This document shows, piece after piece, positions 43,467-51,653 of a DNA stretch of 64,000 bases. This DNA is from Nonomuraea endophytica (lineage in GTDB: Bacteria; Actinomycetota; Actinomycetes; Streptosporangiales; Streptosporangiaceae), in NCBI RefSeq assembly GCF_014203235.1, contig NZ_JACHIN010000002.1, positions 737,245 through 801,244 of the forward strand, written 5' to 3'. Position numbers and translations under genes: made by a program. The notes under the pieces are model-generated. The model was not told the origin of the DNA. It made no database searches and saw nothing but the letters and a program-made list of their open reading frames with translations. How positions within the stretch are numbered: the stretch's first letter is position 1; each line of letters begins with the position of its first letter.

Positions 43467-43634
43467 GAGGGTCTTGGGATCTGAGACGTACAGCACGCTG
43501 ATACCGCAGCTGGGACGGGGGATACGAGGGTGACGAGTACCCCGCTCCGGGGAAACTCATCCATCCCGCGGCCATCTTTGTCTTGATCGGGAGATTTATT
43601 CGCTATTAGCCTGATAAGCCGTGGCCAACTACCT

Positions 43635-44510
43635 ATGGTTCGTCATATGAGCATCGGGAACCCCGCTCTCGCCGACGTGCTCGCCCAGCATGGCAGTCCC
43701 CATCGCCTGCTCGGCGCCCTCAGTGATGGTGGAGTCCTCGTTGCCGTGCGACCAGACCGATCAGTCGTGCTCGGCACGACACAGGCGGGTGACCGAGTAT
43801 TGCTCGGGTACACCAGCCCGATGACCTACGCCCGGCATCGAGGCAGCCATTCCCTCTCGGCGTGCGACGCCGACACCATCCTGGACATCCAGCGGGTCAC
43901 CGGGGTGCGGGAGATCGTGATCGACGCTGCCGGGCCCGCCGCGGCAGCCGTACCGATCGACGATCTGCAGCGTTTCCTCAGATCCACCAGGACGGGACCC
44001 ACACCGGTGCTGTCGGCCGCCGCTCCGGCGGCCTACGCGACGGGCGCGATGGCGACGGTCTCGCGCGGCGGGGACATGTTCCGGCCCGCGCACAAGACCG
44101 CCATGATGCCGGAGGCGCCCGCCCAGCCGTGGATCCCGGCGCCGCGCCCGCACCTGTCCGGGCCGATGCAGCAGGTGGACCCCGGTTACCGGCGCTGCAC
44201 CCACCCGATCCTGCCCGCGCTGCGCCAGGCGATCGCCCAGCTGCTGGGCGACTACCCGCTGGTGCACCACGTGTGGATCTCCGAGGCCCGCACCGCGTCG
44301 GGCGCGACGGGGATCATGCTGCACGTGAAGGTGCACATGTCGGCGGCCGAGGACGTGGTGCGCGACCTTCACAGGGGCGCTCGGGCCAGGCTGCCGCAGT
44401 TCGCCGCCAGCGGGGCGCCGATCCTGATGGCCCGCGTGGCCGACGCGCGCAGCGAGCAGCGCATGGTGGAGATCGGCGCGCACGTGGTCTGCGCGGACGT
44501 CACCGACTGA
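43635..44510 (+). CDS. SseB-like protein
   Basis: A 291-residue soluble protein. The first 75 residues (ADVLAQHGSPHRLLGAL, then VLVAVRPDRSVVLGTT) resemble the SseB N-terminal domain, and residues 190-290 (HPILPALRQAIAQLLGDYPLVHHVWI, then LPQFAASGAPILMARV) the C-terminal one, joined by a Pro/Ala linker. SseB was named for enhanced serine sensitivity; placement beside serA may or may not be meaningful. The ATG at 43647 is an alternative start. Confidence 0.65.
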   Translation: MVRHMSIGNPALADVLAQHGSPHRLLGALSDGGVLVAVRPDRSVVLGTTQAGDRVLLGYTSPMTYARHRGSHSLSACDADTILDIQRVTGVREIVIDAAGPAAAAVPIDDLQRFLRSTRTGPTPVLSAAAPAAYATGAMATVSRGGDMFRPAHKTAMMPEAPAQPWIPAPRPHLSGPMQQVDPGYRRCTHPILPALRQAIAQLLGDYPLVHHVWISEARTASGATGIMLHVKVHMSAAEDVVRDLHRGARARLPQFAASGAPILMARVADARSEQRMVEIGAHVVCADVTD

Positions 44511-44594
44511 GCGATGTCTCCCCGGGACCGGAGAGCGCCGGTCCCGGCCGTTGGGTCTTACCGAGCAAGGGCTCGGTAGGTTTGAATGTGGGGC

Positions 44595-45974
44595 ATGATC
44601 GCACCGGTGGCGAACGCCCCCACGGTCCCGCGCGGCGTGCGGCTGGGCTACGGCGTGGGCTCCTTCTGCACGGCCACGTTCGCCGCCGTCCCCGGCCTGC
44701 TGCTGCTGTATTACATGACCAACTTCCTGGCCGTGCCCGCCTGGCTGGCCGGTGCGATCGTGGCCGCGCCCAAGGTCTGGGACCTGGTCATCAACCCGCT
44801 GGTGGGCCGCTGGTCTGACCGCACCCGCTCGCGCCTCGGGCCACGCCGCCCGTGGATGCTGGCCGGCGCGCTCACGCTGCCGCTGGCCTTCGTCGCCGTC
44901 TTCGCCGGTCCGCCCCTGCGCGGCCTGCCCGCCGCCCTCTACGTGGGCGCCTGCTTCCTGCTCGCCGCCACCGCGTACGCGCTGTTCGAGGTCCCTTACA
45001 AGGCGATGCCCGCCGAGATGACCGAGGACTACCACGAGCGCACCTCGCTGCTGCAGTGGCGCATGGTCTTCATCGGCGCCGCCACCGCCATCAGCGGCAT
45101 CCTCGCCCCCACGATCGTCAACAGCCAGGGCGACAACGGCACGCTCGGCAGCTACCGCCTCATGGCGGTGACGATCGCGGTCATCATGTTCGCCGCGATG
45201 CTCGGCTCCTTCTTCGGTACGGCCCGCGCCCCCATGACCGGCGCCCCCGAACCCGACGGCGGCCGCCTGTGGGAGCAGTTCAAGGCGGTCCGGCGCAACC
45301 GGGCCTTCATCTGGCTGCTGGCCCTGAGCTCCACCCAGATGCTGGCCGTCAGCATGATGCTGGCCGCCGCCCCGTACTTCGCCGCGTACACGGTCGGCAA
45401 CCCCAAGGCGACCACCACGCTCTTCGCGGTGCTGGTCGGGCCGATGCTGCTGACGATGCCGCTCTGGGTCTGGCTGTCGAAGCGCTTCGACAAGCGCGGC
45501 GCGATGGTGCTGGCCGCGGTGATCTACGCGGGCGGGACGGCGCTGGCCGCCGCCACGCCCGTGCTGGGGCCGGTCTACGCGCATCTGACGTTGCTTCTGG
45601 TGGGCGCGGGCATCGCGGGGGTCCAGCTGCTGCAGTTCTCGATGCTGGCCGACGTGGTCGCGGTGGACGCCGCGGTCACCGGCAAGCGGCGCGCCGGGGT
45701 GTTCACCGGGCTGTGGACGGCCATCGAGAGCGGCATCGCCTCCTTCGGCGCGCTGTTCTTCGGGACGGTGCTGTCGATCGGCGGATTCATCGAGTCGGAC
45801 CCGAGTCGCCCGGTCAGGCAACCTGACACTGCGGTTACCGCAGTTTTGCTCGGCCAGACCGTGGTGCCCTCGGTAATCATCCTGTTGTCTGTTTTCATGA
45901 CATTGAAGTACCGCCTGCCGAGGGACGTCCCATGGACCGATCAAGCCTCTACCACCAGGCCCGCTATGCCCTGA
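44595..45974 (+). CDS. MFS sugar transporter of the GPH type
   Basis: A 459-residue membrane protein with about twelve spans. NPLVGRWSDRTRSRLGPRRPWMLAGA after the second span is the classic glycoside-pentoside-hexuronide:cation symporter motif, and FEVPYKAMPAEMTEDYHERTSL a second one. Likely substrates are glycosides or uronides. I use the ATG at 44595; one at 44586 is also possible, but a TAGGTT box at 44577 would leave it ahead of the expected transcript start. It overlaps the next gene by 43 bp. Confidence 0.88.
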   Translation: MIAPVANAPTVPRGVRLGYGVGSFCTATFAAVPGLLLLYYMTNFLAVPAWLAGAIVAAPKVWDLVINPLVGRWSDRTRSRLGPRRPWMLAGALTLPLAFVAVFAGPPLRGLPAALYVGACFLLAATAYALFEVPYKAMPAEMTEDYHERTSLLQWRMVFIGAATAISGILAPTIVNSQGDNGTLGSYRLMAVTIAVIMFAAMLGSFFGTARAPMTGAPEPDGGRLWEQFKAVRRNRAFIWLLALSSTQMLAVSMMLAAAPYFAAYTVGNPKATTTLFAVLVGPMLLTMPLWVWLSKRFDKRGAMVLAAVIYAGGTALAAATPVLGPVYAHLTLLLVGAGIAGVQLLQFSMLADVVAVDAAVTGKRRAGVFTGLWTAIESGIASFGALFFGTVLSIGGFIESDPSRPVRQPDTAVTAVLLGQTVVPSVIILLSVFMTLKYRLPRDVPWTDQASTTRPAMP

Positions 45975-46687
45975 GGCATCCGGACCGGATCTTCCCCCAC
46001 CTGCGGCGGCTGAGCCGCGACACCTGGCTGCGCCTGCGCACCGACGACCACGTGGCCTACTACCGGGCGGTCATGAAGTCCGACACCGCACGCAGCGCCG
46101 AGGCGGCCGTGGGCTCCAAGTCGCACGAGCGCTGGATCAAGCTGGGCCAGATGCAGTTCGACTACCTGGTCCGCCACGGCCTGAGCCCCGAGCACCGCAT
46201 GCTGGAGATCGGCTGCGGCAACCTGCGGGCCGGCCGCCTCTTCATCGACTACCTGGACCCCGGCAACTACTACGGCCTCGACATCTCCCCCGACATCCTC
46301 GTCGCCGCCCAGGAGACCCTGGTGACGCACGGCCTGCAGAACCGCCTGCCGCACCTGACGCCCGTGCGCGACCTGCGCTTCGGCTTCCTGCCCGACGCGC
46401 ACTTCGACGTCGTGCACGCCCACAGCGTCTTCTCACACTCGCCGCTGGAGGTCATCGACGAGTGCTTCCGGCACGTGGGCCGGGTGATGAAGCCTGAAGG
46501 ATGGTTCGACTTCACCTACGACCGCACCGAGGGCAAGGAGCACCAAGTGCTGCGGGAGGACTTCTACTACCGCACCGAGACCCTCGTCGCCCTGGCCGAC
46601 CGGCACGACCTGGACGCCGTCTTCATGCCCGACTGGGAGAACCTCCGGCACAAGCAGTCGAAGATCCGGGTGACCCGCAGGGCCTAG
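45932..46687 (+). CDS. SAM-dependent methyltransferase
   Basis: A 251-residue class I methyltransferase: MLEIGCGNLRAGRLF binds SAM near residue 92, YYGLDISPDILVAAQETL follows, and FDVVHAHSVFSHSPLE marks the active-site region. The N-terminal 60 residues are basic and rich in aromatic residues. It starts inside the transporter gene (43-base overlap), so the two are co-translated or coupled. Substrate unknown. Confidence 0.88.
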   Translation: MDRSSLYHQARYALRHPDRIFPHLRRLSRDTWLRLRTDDHVAYYRAVMKSDTARSAEAAVGSKSHERWIKLGQMQFDYLVRHGLSPEHRMLEIGCGNLRAGRLFIDYLDPGNYYGLDISPDILVAAQETLVTHGLQNRLPHLTPVRDLRFGFLPDAHFDVVHAHSVFSHSPLEVIDECFRHVGRVMKPEGWFDFTYDRTEGKEHQVLREDFYYRTETLVALADRHDLDAVFMPDWENLRHKQSKIRVTRRA

Positions 46688-47064
46688 TCCTCTTCGCCCT
46701 CCTTGGGCGGTGGCGGCTGCCAGCCGGAAACCTTGAGGGTGAGCGCGTGGACTTCGCGGTCGAGCCCCTCAAGCTTGTCCAGCCGCCGATCCACATGGTC
46801 GAACCGCACGTTCATCTCATGCCGCAACCCGCCGACCTGCGCGCCGGTCTCATTCCGCAGACCGCCGACCTGCGCCCCCATCTCGTTGCGCAAGCCGCTG
46901 AACTCCGCTCGCATCTCGCCGCGCAAGCCGCTGAACTCGGCTCTTGTCTCGCCGGCCAAGCCGCTGATCTCGGCCCTGATCGTACGCAAACACAGGCCGA
47001 TCATGGTGGCCAGAGCCGCACCCATGAGGCCGATCATGGTCCAGGTCTGCGCCATGGTCATCAT
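46684..47064 (-). CDS. Membrane-anchored hendecad coiled-coil protein
   Basis: A 126-residue protein: one membrane segment at residues 8-24 (TMIGLMGAALATMIGL), then five 11-residue repeats of the form SGLRGEMRAEF / GGLRNETGAQV, then DHVDRRLDKLEGLDREV and a Pro/Glu tail. Eleven-residue periodicity is the mark of a hendecad coiled coil, so it probably forms an oligomeric rod projecting from the membrane. GGAGGGGG is the ribosome-binding site, and it lies inside a hairpin. No family name is known to me. Confidence 0.75.
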   Translation of the reverse strand: MMTMAQTWTMIGLMGAALATMIGLCLRTIRAEISGLAGETRAEFSGLRGEMRAEFSGLRNEMGAQVGGLRNETGAQVGGLRHEMNVRFDHVDRRLDKLEGLDREVHALTLKVSGWQPPPPKEGEED

Positions 47065-47070
47065 GGTAGA

Positions 47071-47127
47071 ACCCCCTCCGCCAGGTGTCACCGGTCGGTG
47101 ACCGACTGTGACAGCCGGGCGGAGGGG
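47071..47127 (-). promoter_or_regulatory. Hairpin that hides the ribosome-binding site
   Basis: On the minus strand CCCCCTCCGCC pairs with GGCGGAGGGGG, and inside it TGTCAC with GTGACA and GGTC with GACC. The 3' arm is the ribosome-binding site of the coiled-coil gene at 47064. The hairpin also lies between the FtsX-like gene's stop and this gene, so it may stop transcription instead. No T-run follows. Confidence 0.55.
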
Positions 47128-47159
47128 GTCGGGGGGTCGAGCGGGGTTCTGTGGATAAC

Positions 47160-49748
47160 TCAGGCGATCCGGCGCGACAGTGTGAGCCGGGTGCGGGTGA
47201 ACGCCCCGGCGATCACCGCCGCCACCAGGGGCAGGACGATCACCGTGACGGCCAGCAGGGCCCACGGGACGGCGACGTTGCTCAGGCTCATCGGCACCGG
47301 TTCCCCGTCGAAAGTCCTGTTGGAGAGCTCGGACCAGGCCAACGCGATGCCCGTGCCCGTCCCCGCCCCGAGGCCCACCACGGTGCCGAGCAGCGTGATG
47401 TAGGCGGCCTGCGTGGCGACGACCAGCCGCCTGGTGACGGATGGGGCGCCGACCGCCGACATGGTGTCCAGGTCGCGGCGCATGTCGGCCGCCGCGAGTC
47501 CGGTGGCGGCGAAGGTGCCGCCGAGTGCCAGGACCAGCGCCGCCACGGCCATCGCCCAGAACAGCGCCTCGCCGTTGTTGCTGTAGCCGGTCTCCACCTG
47601 TGCGTCCGCGCCCCAGGTCAACGACTCCATCTCCTTCTGGAACGCCACCGGGTCGGCGGGGGTGTAGGTGGCGTACAGGCGGCGGAGGCTGACCGAGTAA
47701 CCGGCCCTGGTCAGGGCGGAGGGCGGGATCAGCACTCCGTTGAGCTCCGGGTCGGACGGACGCGCCGTGACCGCGGGCATCCCGATTTTCAGCACCTCCC
47801 CGCCTGCCTCTCCGAGGAACTCCATCTCCACCCGGCCGTCCCTCACCGCGTCGGGATGGAACGCGATCGCCTTTCCCTCCGCCAGGGCCGCCTCGGCCTT
47901 GGCGTCTCTGCGGCCCAGGACGAGGGCGAGCAGGTCCGCGTCACCGATCGGCATGTCAAACAAGATGAAAGCGGCCGGACACTCCTGGCAGGCCTTGTCG
48001 GGATCGGACAGCGCGAGCTTGCCGATCCCGCCCCTCTTGTCGCGTACGGCGTAGCCGGGCACGAACGTCGTCCCCGAATACGTCTTCTCCACCGACGCCC
48101 GGAACTCCGCCCAGCGCCGGTCATCGGCGGTGAGCGCGGAGACGGAGACCGTGCCCGCGGGCATCCTGGCCTCGTACTCGGCGCGTGCCTGCGCGTCCAG
48201 GCTGGTGTAGCCGATGCCCACCGCCACCAGCGCGGTGGTCACGCCCATGACCGCGGCGGCGGCGGAAGCCGTACGGACGCGATGACGGGTGGCGTCGCGG
48301 ACGGACAGGCGCAGCGAGAGCGGCAGCCGTGCGGCCAGGCCCGCGGTGCGGCGGACCAGCCAGGGCATGAGCGCGACCAGCCCGAGCTGCACCAGCACGG
48401 CCGCGGCCAGGATCATCGTGTAGAGCGAGTGGATGGCGAAGTAGGTGGCGGCCAGACCGGCGAGCACGAGGGCCAGCCCGAGCAGGGGCTTGCCGGCACG
48501 CTCGCGCGGCATGACGTCCTCGCGTCCCGCGAGCACCTGGGCGGGGGACTGCCTGGCGGCCTGCACCGCGGGCACGAGGGCGGCGATGACTCCGCTGGCC
48601 AGGCCGAGCAGGGCGATGCCCGCCACATACAGCCACGGAATGTCGATCGGGCCCACGATCGACACGATGGGGATGATCGACGGTCCGGCCACGCCCGCCA
48701 CGAGGCCGAGCACGAGGCCGGTGACGGTCGCGATCCCGCCCAGGAGGAGGCCGTCGGCCAGGACGATCGTACGCAGATGGCCGGGCGAGGCGCCTTGGGC
48801 GGCGTAGACGGCCAGTTCTCTGCGCCTGCGCCGCAGGGAGACCGCGAAAGCGGGCCCGGCCAGCAGCACGGTCTCCAGCACGATCATGACGACGCCCGCG
48901 CCGAGGGTGATGACATTGGTGACCGTGCGGTCCTCCGGCCCGTAGAGCTGGAGATCGAAGCCCGTGTCGGGCGGCGGGTCGGTGATGACGGCGCGCGAGT
49001 GCACGGCCAGGCCGGCCTGGCCGAGCTTCTCCACCTCGGGCCAGAGCACCGGGGCGTCGGCGTCGAGCAGGAAGCCGGTCCCCTGGCCGTCGCGCTTGTC
49101 GAACAGGATCGTGCCGCGCTGGGCCACGAGCTCGGTCCTCTCGGCCTCGAACGGGTGCGTGAGCACGCCGACCACCTTCACCGGCCGGTACTGCCTGCTC
49201 ACCTGGAGGGTGTCACCGAGCCGCATCCCCCTGCCGGCGAGCGTGGCCGAGACCGCGACCTCGCCGGGAGCGGCGGGGAAGCGGCCACCGACCAGTTCGC
49301 GCATGCCGCGGGTCATGGGGTCGCGCAGGTCGATCTCCAGCGCGGACACGTTCAGGTAGGTCGCGCCCATGCGCACGTCGACCGATCCTCTGTCGTAGGT
49401 GATCAGGCGGCCCCGCACCATCTCCGCGAGCTGTTCGATCTTCCACTCGGTCGGTTTCTCACCCGTACCACCGCCGGGAGGGGAACCGTCATGGAAGGAG
49501 ACAAGGTCTCCCGAGACGTTCTGAACAATCGGCCGGCGGGGGTTCTGCGTGATGATGTGGGCGTCGGCCGACCCGAGGCGGGTGTCCAGGCCCTCGCGGA
49601 AGCTCACCTGGCTCGTGTCGATGCCGGTCAGCAGGGCGGTGAAGACGAGGACCGGCAACGCGATCATCACCATGACCAGCGCGCTGCGCCCCTTGGCCCG
49701 CAGGCCGTCTCTTCGCGAGATGCGCAGCGCGGCGCGGAAGGCGCTCAT
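47160..49748 (-). CDS. FtsX-like ABC transporter permease
   Basis: An 862-residue membrane protein with an N-terminal span, a large extracellular domain, three central spans, a second span group and a second extracellular domain, ending in three spans: the duplicated MacB/FtsX layout (FtsX spans near residues 270-400 and 730-850). It overlaps the ATPase gene by ATGA. With a PadR regulator and ATPase, it resembles actinobacterial efflux systems for antimicrobial peptides or lipids. The substrate is unknown. Confidence 0.92.
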   Translation of the reverse strand: MSAFRAALRISRRDGLRAKGRSALVMVMIALPVLVFTALLTGIDTSQVSFREGLDTRLGSADAHIITQNPRRPIVQNVSGDLVSFHDGSPPGGGTGEKPTEWKIEQLAEMVRGRLITYDRGSVDVRMGATYLNVSALEIDLRDPMTRGMRELVGGRFPAAPGEVAVSATLAGRGMRLGDTLQVSRQYRPVKVVGVLTHPFEAERTELVAQRGTILFDKRDGQGTGFLLDADAPVLWPEVEKLGQAGLAVHSRAVITDPPPDTGFDLQLYGPEDRTVTNVITLGAGVVMIVLETVLLAGPAFAVSLRRRRRELAVYAAQGASPGHLRTIVLADGLLLGGIATVTGLVLGLVAGVAGPSIIPIVSIVGPIDIPWLYVAGIALLGLASGVIAALVPAVQAARQSPAQVLAGREDVMPRERAGKPLLGLALVLAGLAATYFAIHSLYTMILAAAVLVQLGLVALMPWLVRRTAGLAARLPLSLRLSVRDATRHRVRTASAAAAVMGVTTALVAVGIGYTSLDAQARAEYEARMPAGTVSVSALTADDRRWAEFRASVEKTYSGTTFVPGYAVRDKRGGIGKLALSDPDKACQECPAAFILFDMPIGDADLLALVLGRRDAKAEAALAEGKAIAFHPDAVRDGRVEMEFLGEAGGEVLKIGMPAVTARPSDPELNGVLIPPSALTRAGYSVSLRRLYATYTPADPVAFQKEMESLTWGADAQVETGYSNNGEALFWAMAVAALVLALGGTFAATGLAAADMRRDLDTMSAVGAPSVTRRLVVATQAAYITLLGTVVGLGAGTGTGIALAWSELSNRTFDGEPVPMSLSNVAVPWALLAVTVIVLPLVAAVIAGAFTRTRLTLSRRIA

Positions 49749-50425
49749 CGGGCGCTCTCCAGCGGGACCTCGGTCGAGTCCGCGATCTCGCCGTCGCGCA
49801 GGAACACCACCTTGTCGGCCCAGCCGGCGTACCTGGGCTCGTGGGTGACCAGGAGGACGGCCGCCCCGGCGTCGCAGCGGCCGCGTAGCAGCTGAAGGAT
49901 CTCGTCGCCGGTGGCGGTGTCGAGGGCGCCGGTCGGCTCGTCGGCCAGCAGCAGGCGGCGCTCCCCCACCAGGGCGCGGGCGATCGCCACGCGCTGGCGC
50001 TGGCCGCCGGACAGCTCCTGGGGGAAGCGGTCGGCGATGTGGTCGAGCGCCACCTCGGCCAGCACGGCCAGGGCCTCCTCGCGAGCCTGCCGGGCGCGCA
50101 CGCCGTCGAGCTCGCGGGGCAGCATCACGTTCTCGGCCGCGGTGAGGGCGGGGATGAGGTTGAGGTCCTGGAAGACATATCCGACGCTACGCCGCCGCAG
50201 CGCGGCCAGGTCGCGCACCTCGGCCAGGTCGTGCCCCTCGATCACGACGCGGCCCGAGGTGGGCCGGTCGAGCCCGCCGGCGAGGTTGAGCAGGGTGGAC
50301 TTGCCCGAGCCCGACGGGCCCATCACCGCGACCAGCTCGCCGGGGGAGACGTCGAGGTTCACCCCCTTGAGCGCGTGCACCCCCTCGTGCACGCGGGCCA
50401 CGTCCTGCAGACTCACCACGGTCAT
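49745..50425 (-). CDS. ABC transporter ATP-binding protein
   Basis: A 226-residue MacB/LolD-type ATPase with Walker A GPSGSGKST, signature LSGGQRQRV, Walker B LLLADEPTGALD and H-loop VTHEPRYAGWAD. It starts at 50425 in the ATGA overlapping the PadR gene and overlaps the permease gene at its end, forming a padR-ATPase-permease operon. Confidence 0.95.
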   Translation of the reverse strand: MTVVSLQDVARVHEGVHALKGVNLDVSPGELVAVMGPSGSGKSTLLNLAGGLDRPTSGRVVIEGHDLAEVRDLAALRRRSVGYVFQDLNLIPALTAAENVMLPRELDGVRARQAREEALAVLAEVALDHIADRFPQELSGGQRQRVAIARALVGERRLLLADEPTGALDTATGDEILQLLRGRCDAGAAVLLVTHEPRYAGWADKVVFLRDGEIADSTEVPLESAR

Positions 50426-50934
50426 GCCTTCTTCTCCTTGAGAACGGCCTCGCAGTGGTCCAGCCAGCGCTGTTCCGCCTCGGCCTTGAAGATCGTCGAA
50501 TCGAGGACGAGCCGCTGTGCGAGCCCGCCGGTGTGGGCGCGTTTGGCCCTGGTCAGCTCCTGCAGCGCACGCATGGTGGCGGTGCGCTGGGTGAGGATGA
50601 CGTGGGCCACGTCCGTGTCCTGGGCGGCGACGGCCATGGCCAGTTTGATCACGAGCTCGTCCCGAGGCCGGTCGGACTGGCCGACGGGGGTGCTGAACCA
50701 TCGCTCCAGGTCCTCCCGACCGGCCTCGGTGATCGTGTAGACGGATCGCCCCTGGTCGTCGGCGCCGCCGGGCTCGACCAGGCCGTCACGTTCCATGCGG
50801 GAGAGCGTCGTGTAGACCTGGCCGATGTTCAGCGGCCAGGTCGCCCCCGTCGACGCCTCGAACTCCTGCTTGAGCTGGTAGCCGTAACGCGGCCCAACGC
50901 TGAGGAGTGCCAGCATTCCGTGTCTGATCGACAT
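50422..50934 (-). CDS. PadR family transcriptional regulator
   Basis: A 170-residue regulator with the winged helix LLSVGPRYGYQLKQEF, NIGQVYTTLSRMERDGLV, and a C-terminal dimerisation helix rich in charged residues. It is first in the operon with the ABC exporter and has a palindrome eight bases before its start, so it probably represses its own operon. Confidence 0.93.
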   Translation of the reverse strand: MSIRHGMLALLSVGPRYGYQLKQEFEASTGATWPLNIGQVYTTLSRMERDGLVEPGGADDQGRSVYTITEAGREDLERWFSTPVGQSDRPRDELVIKLAMAVAAQDTDVAHVILTQRTATMRALQELTRAKRAHTGGLAQRLVLDSTIFKAEAEQRWLDHCEAVLKEKKA

Positions 50935-50941
50935 GGATACC

Positions 50942-50966
50942 GAGTATGCATACTCAGTATGCGTAC
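50942..50966. promoter_or_regulatory. Candidate PadR operator
   Basis: GAGTATGCATACTC is a perfect 14-bp palindrome, and it overlaps a second, GCATACTCAGTATGC. It lies eight bases upstream of the padR start. Confidence 0.6.
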
Positions 50967-51022
50967 CGCAAGAGATCCTCGTATTCTGGACAGGGAACGC
51001 TCCTCAGGCCGATACTCAAGGG

Positions 51023-51574
51023 ATGAGCTCGACGCATCCCCCGTTCCGCGCATCCGACGGGGAACGTGATCGCGCGATCAACGAGCTCCGTGACCGCGCA
51101 GTCGAGGGACGCATCTCTCACGACACTTTCGTCGGCAGGGTGGATCAGGCGTTGCGCGCGCAGAACCGCTACGAGCTCGACGAGCTGGTCGCCGACCTGC
51201 CACGCAGGGCCACCCTGCGGCAACGGCTGACCGACATGGTCTCGGCGGTGTCCGACCTCACGACCCGCGTGCAGACCGCGTGGCGGCGTCCGCGCCTGCC
51301 CCGGCTGGCGCTGCCGGACGACGAGCGCGTCCGCTACGTCGTGGGCCGCGGCTCGGCCTGCGACCTCGTGCTCTCGGACCTGACCGTCTCACGCATCCAC
51401 GCGGAGCTGCGGCGCGAGGACGACGGCGGGTGGATGCTGGTCGACCTTGGCTCGCTCAACGGCACCCGGCTGAACGGCTGGCGCCTGGTGGGCCCGGCGA
51501 AGGTACGATCGGGCGACGAGATCTCCTTCGGCGACTGTGGTTTCCTTCTGACCTCGGGTCAACCCTCAGCCTAA
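51023..51574 (+). CDS. DUF1707 and FHA domain protein
   Basis: A 183-residue protein. Residues 8-65 match DUF1707 (RASDGERDRAINELRDRAVEGRI, then VDQALRAQNRYELDELVADLP), a SHOCT-like segment. Residues 100-180 form an FHA domain (VGRGSACDLVLSDLTVSRIHAEL, LGSLNGTRLNG) that binds phosphothreonine. It could link a Ser/Thr kinase to a partner, but no kinase lies nearby. The ATG at 51023 follows AAGGG. Confidence 0.92.
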   Translation: MSSTHPPFRASDGERDRAINELRDRAVEGRISHDTFVGRVDQALRAQNRYELDELVADLPRRATLRQRLTDMVSAVSDLTTRVQTAWRRPRLPRLALPDDERVRYVVGRGSACDLVLSDLTVSRIHAELRREDDGGWMLVDLGSLNGTRLNGWRLVGPAKVRSGDEISFGDCGFLLTSGQPSA

Positions 51575-51653
51575 AATACGGAGATTTGCGGATTACAGGC
51601 TTCCCGCGCTGTTCGATGATCCCAGCGAGTCCTCTCAGCTCTTTGGAGATCAC

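Noticed and set aside
43761..45944. A 727-codon minus-strand frame across the SseB-like and GPH genes
   Set aside because: Rich in Gly/Arg/His and antisense to two genes with clear motifs.
47151..49895. A 914-codon open frame antisense to the FtsX-like permease
   Set aside because: Shadow of GC-rich codons; composition is Arg/His/Gly/Asp-rich with no domain, and the minus-strand gene is a clear permease.
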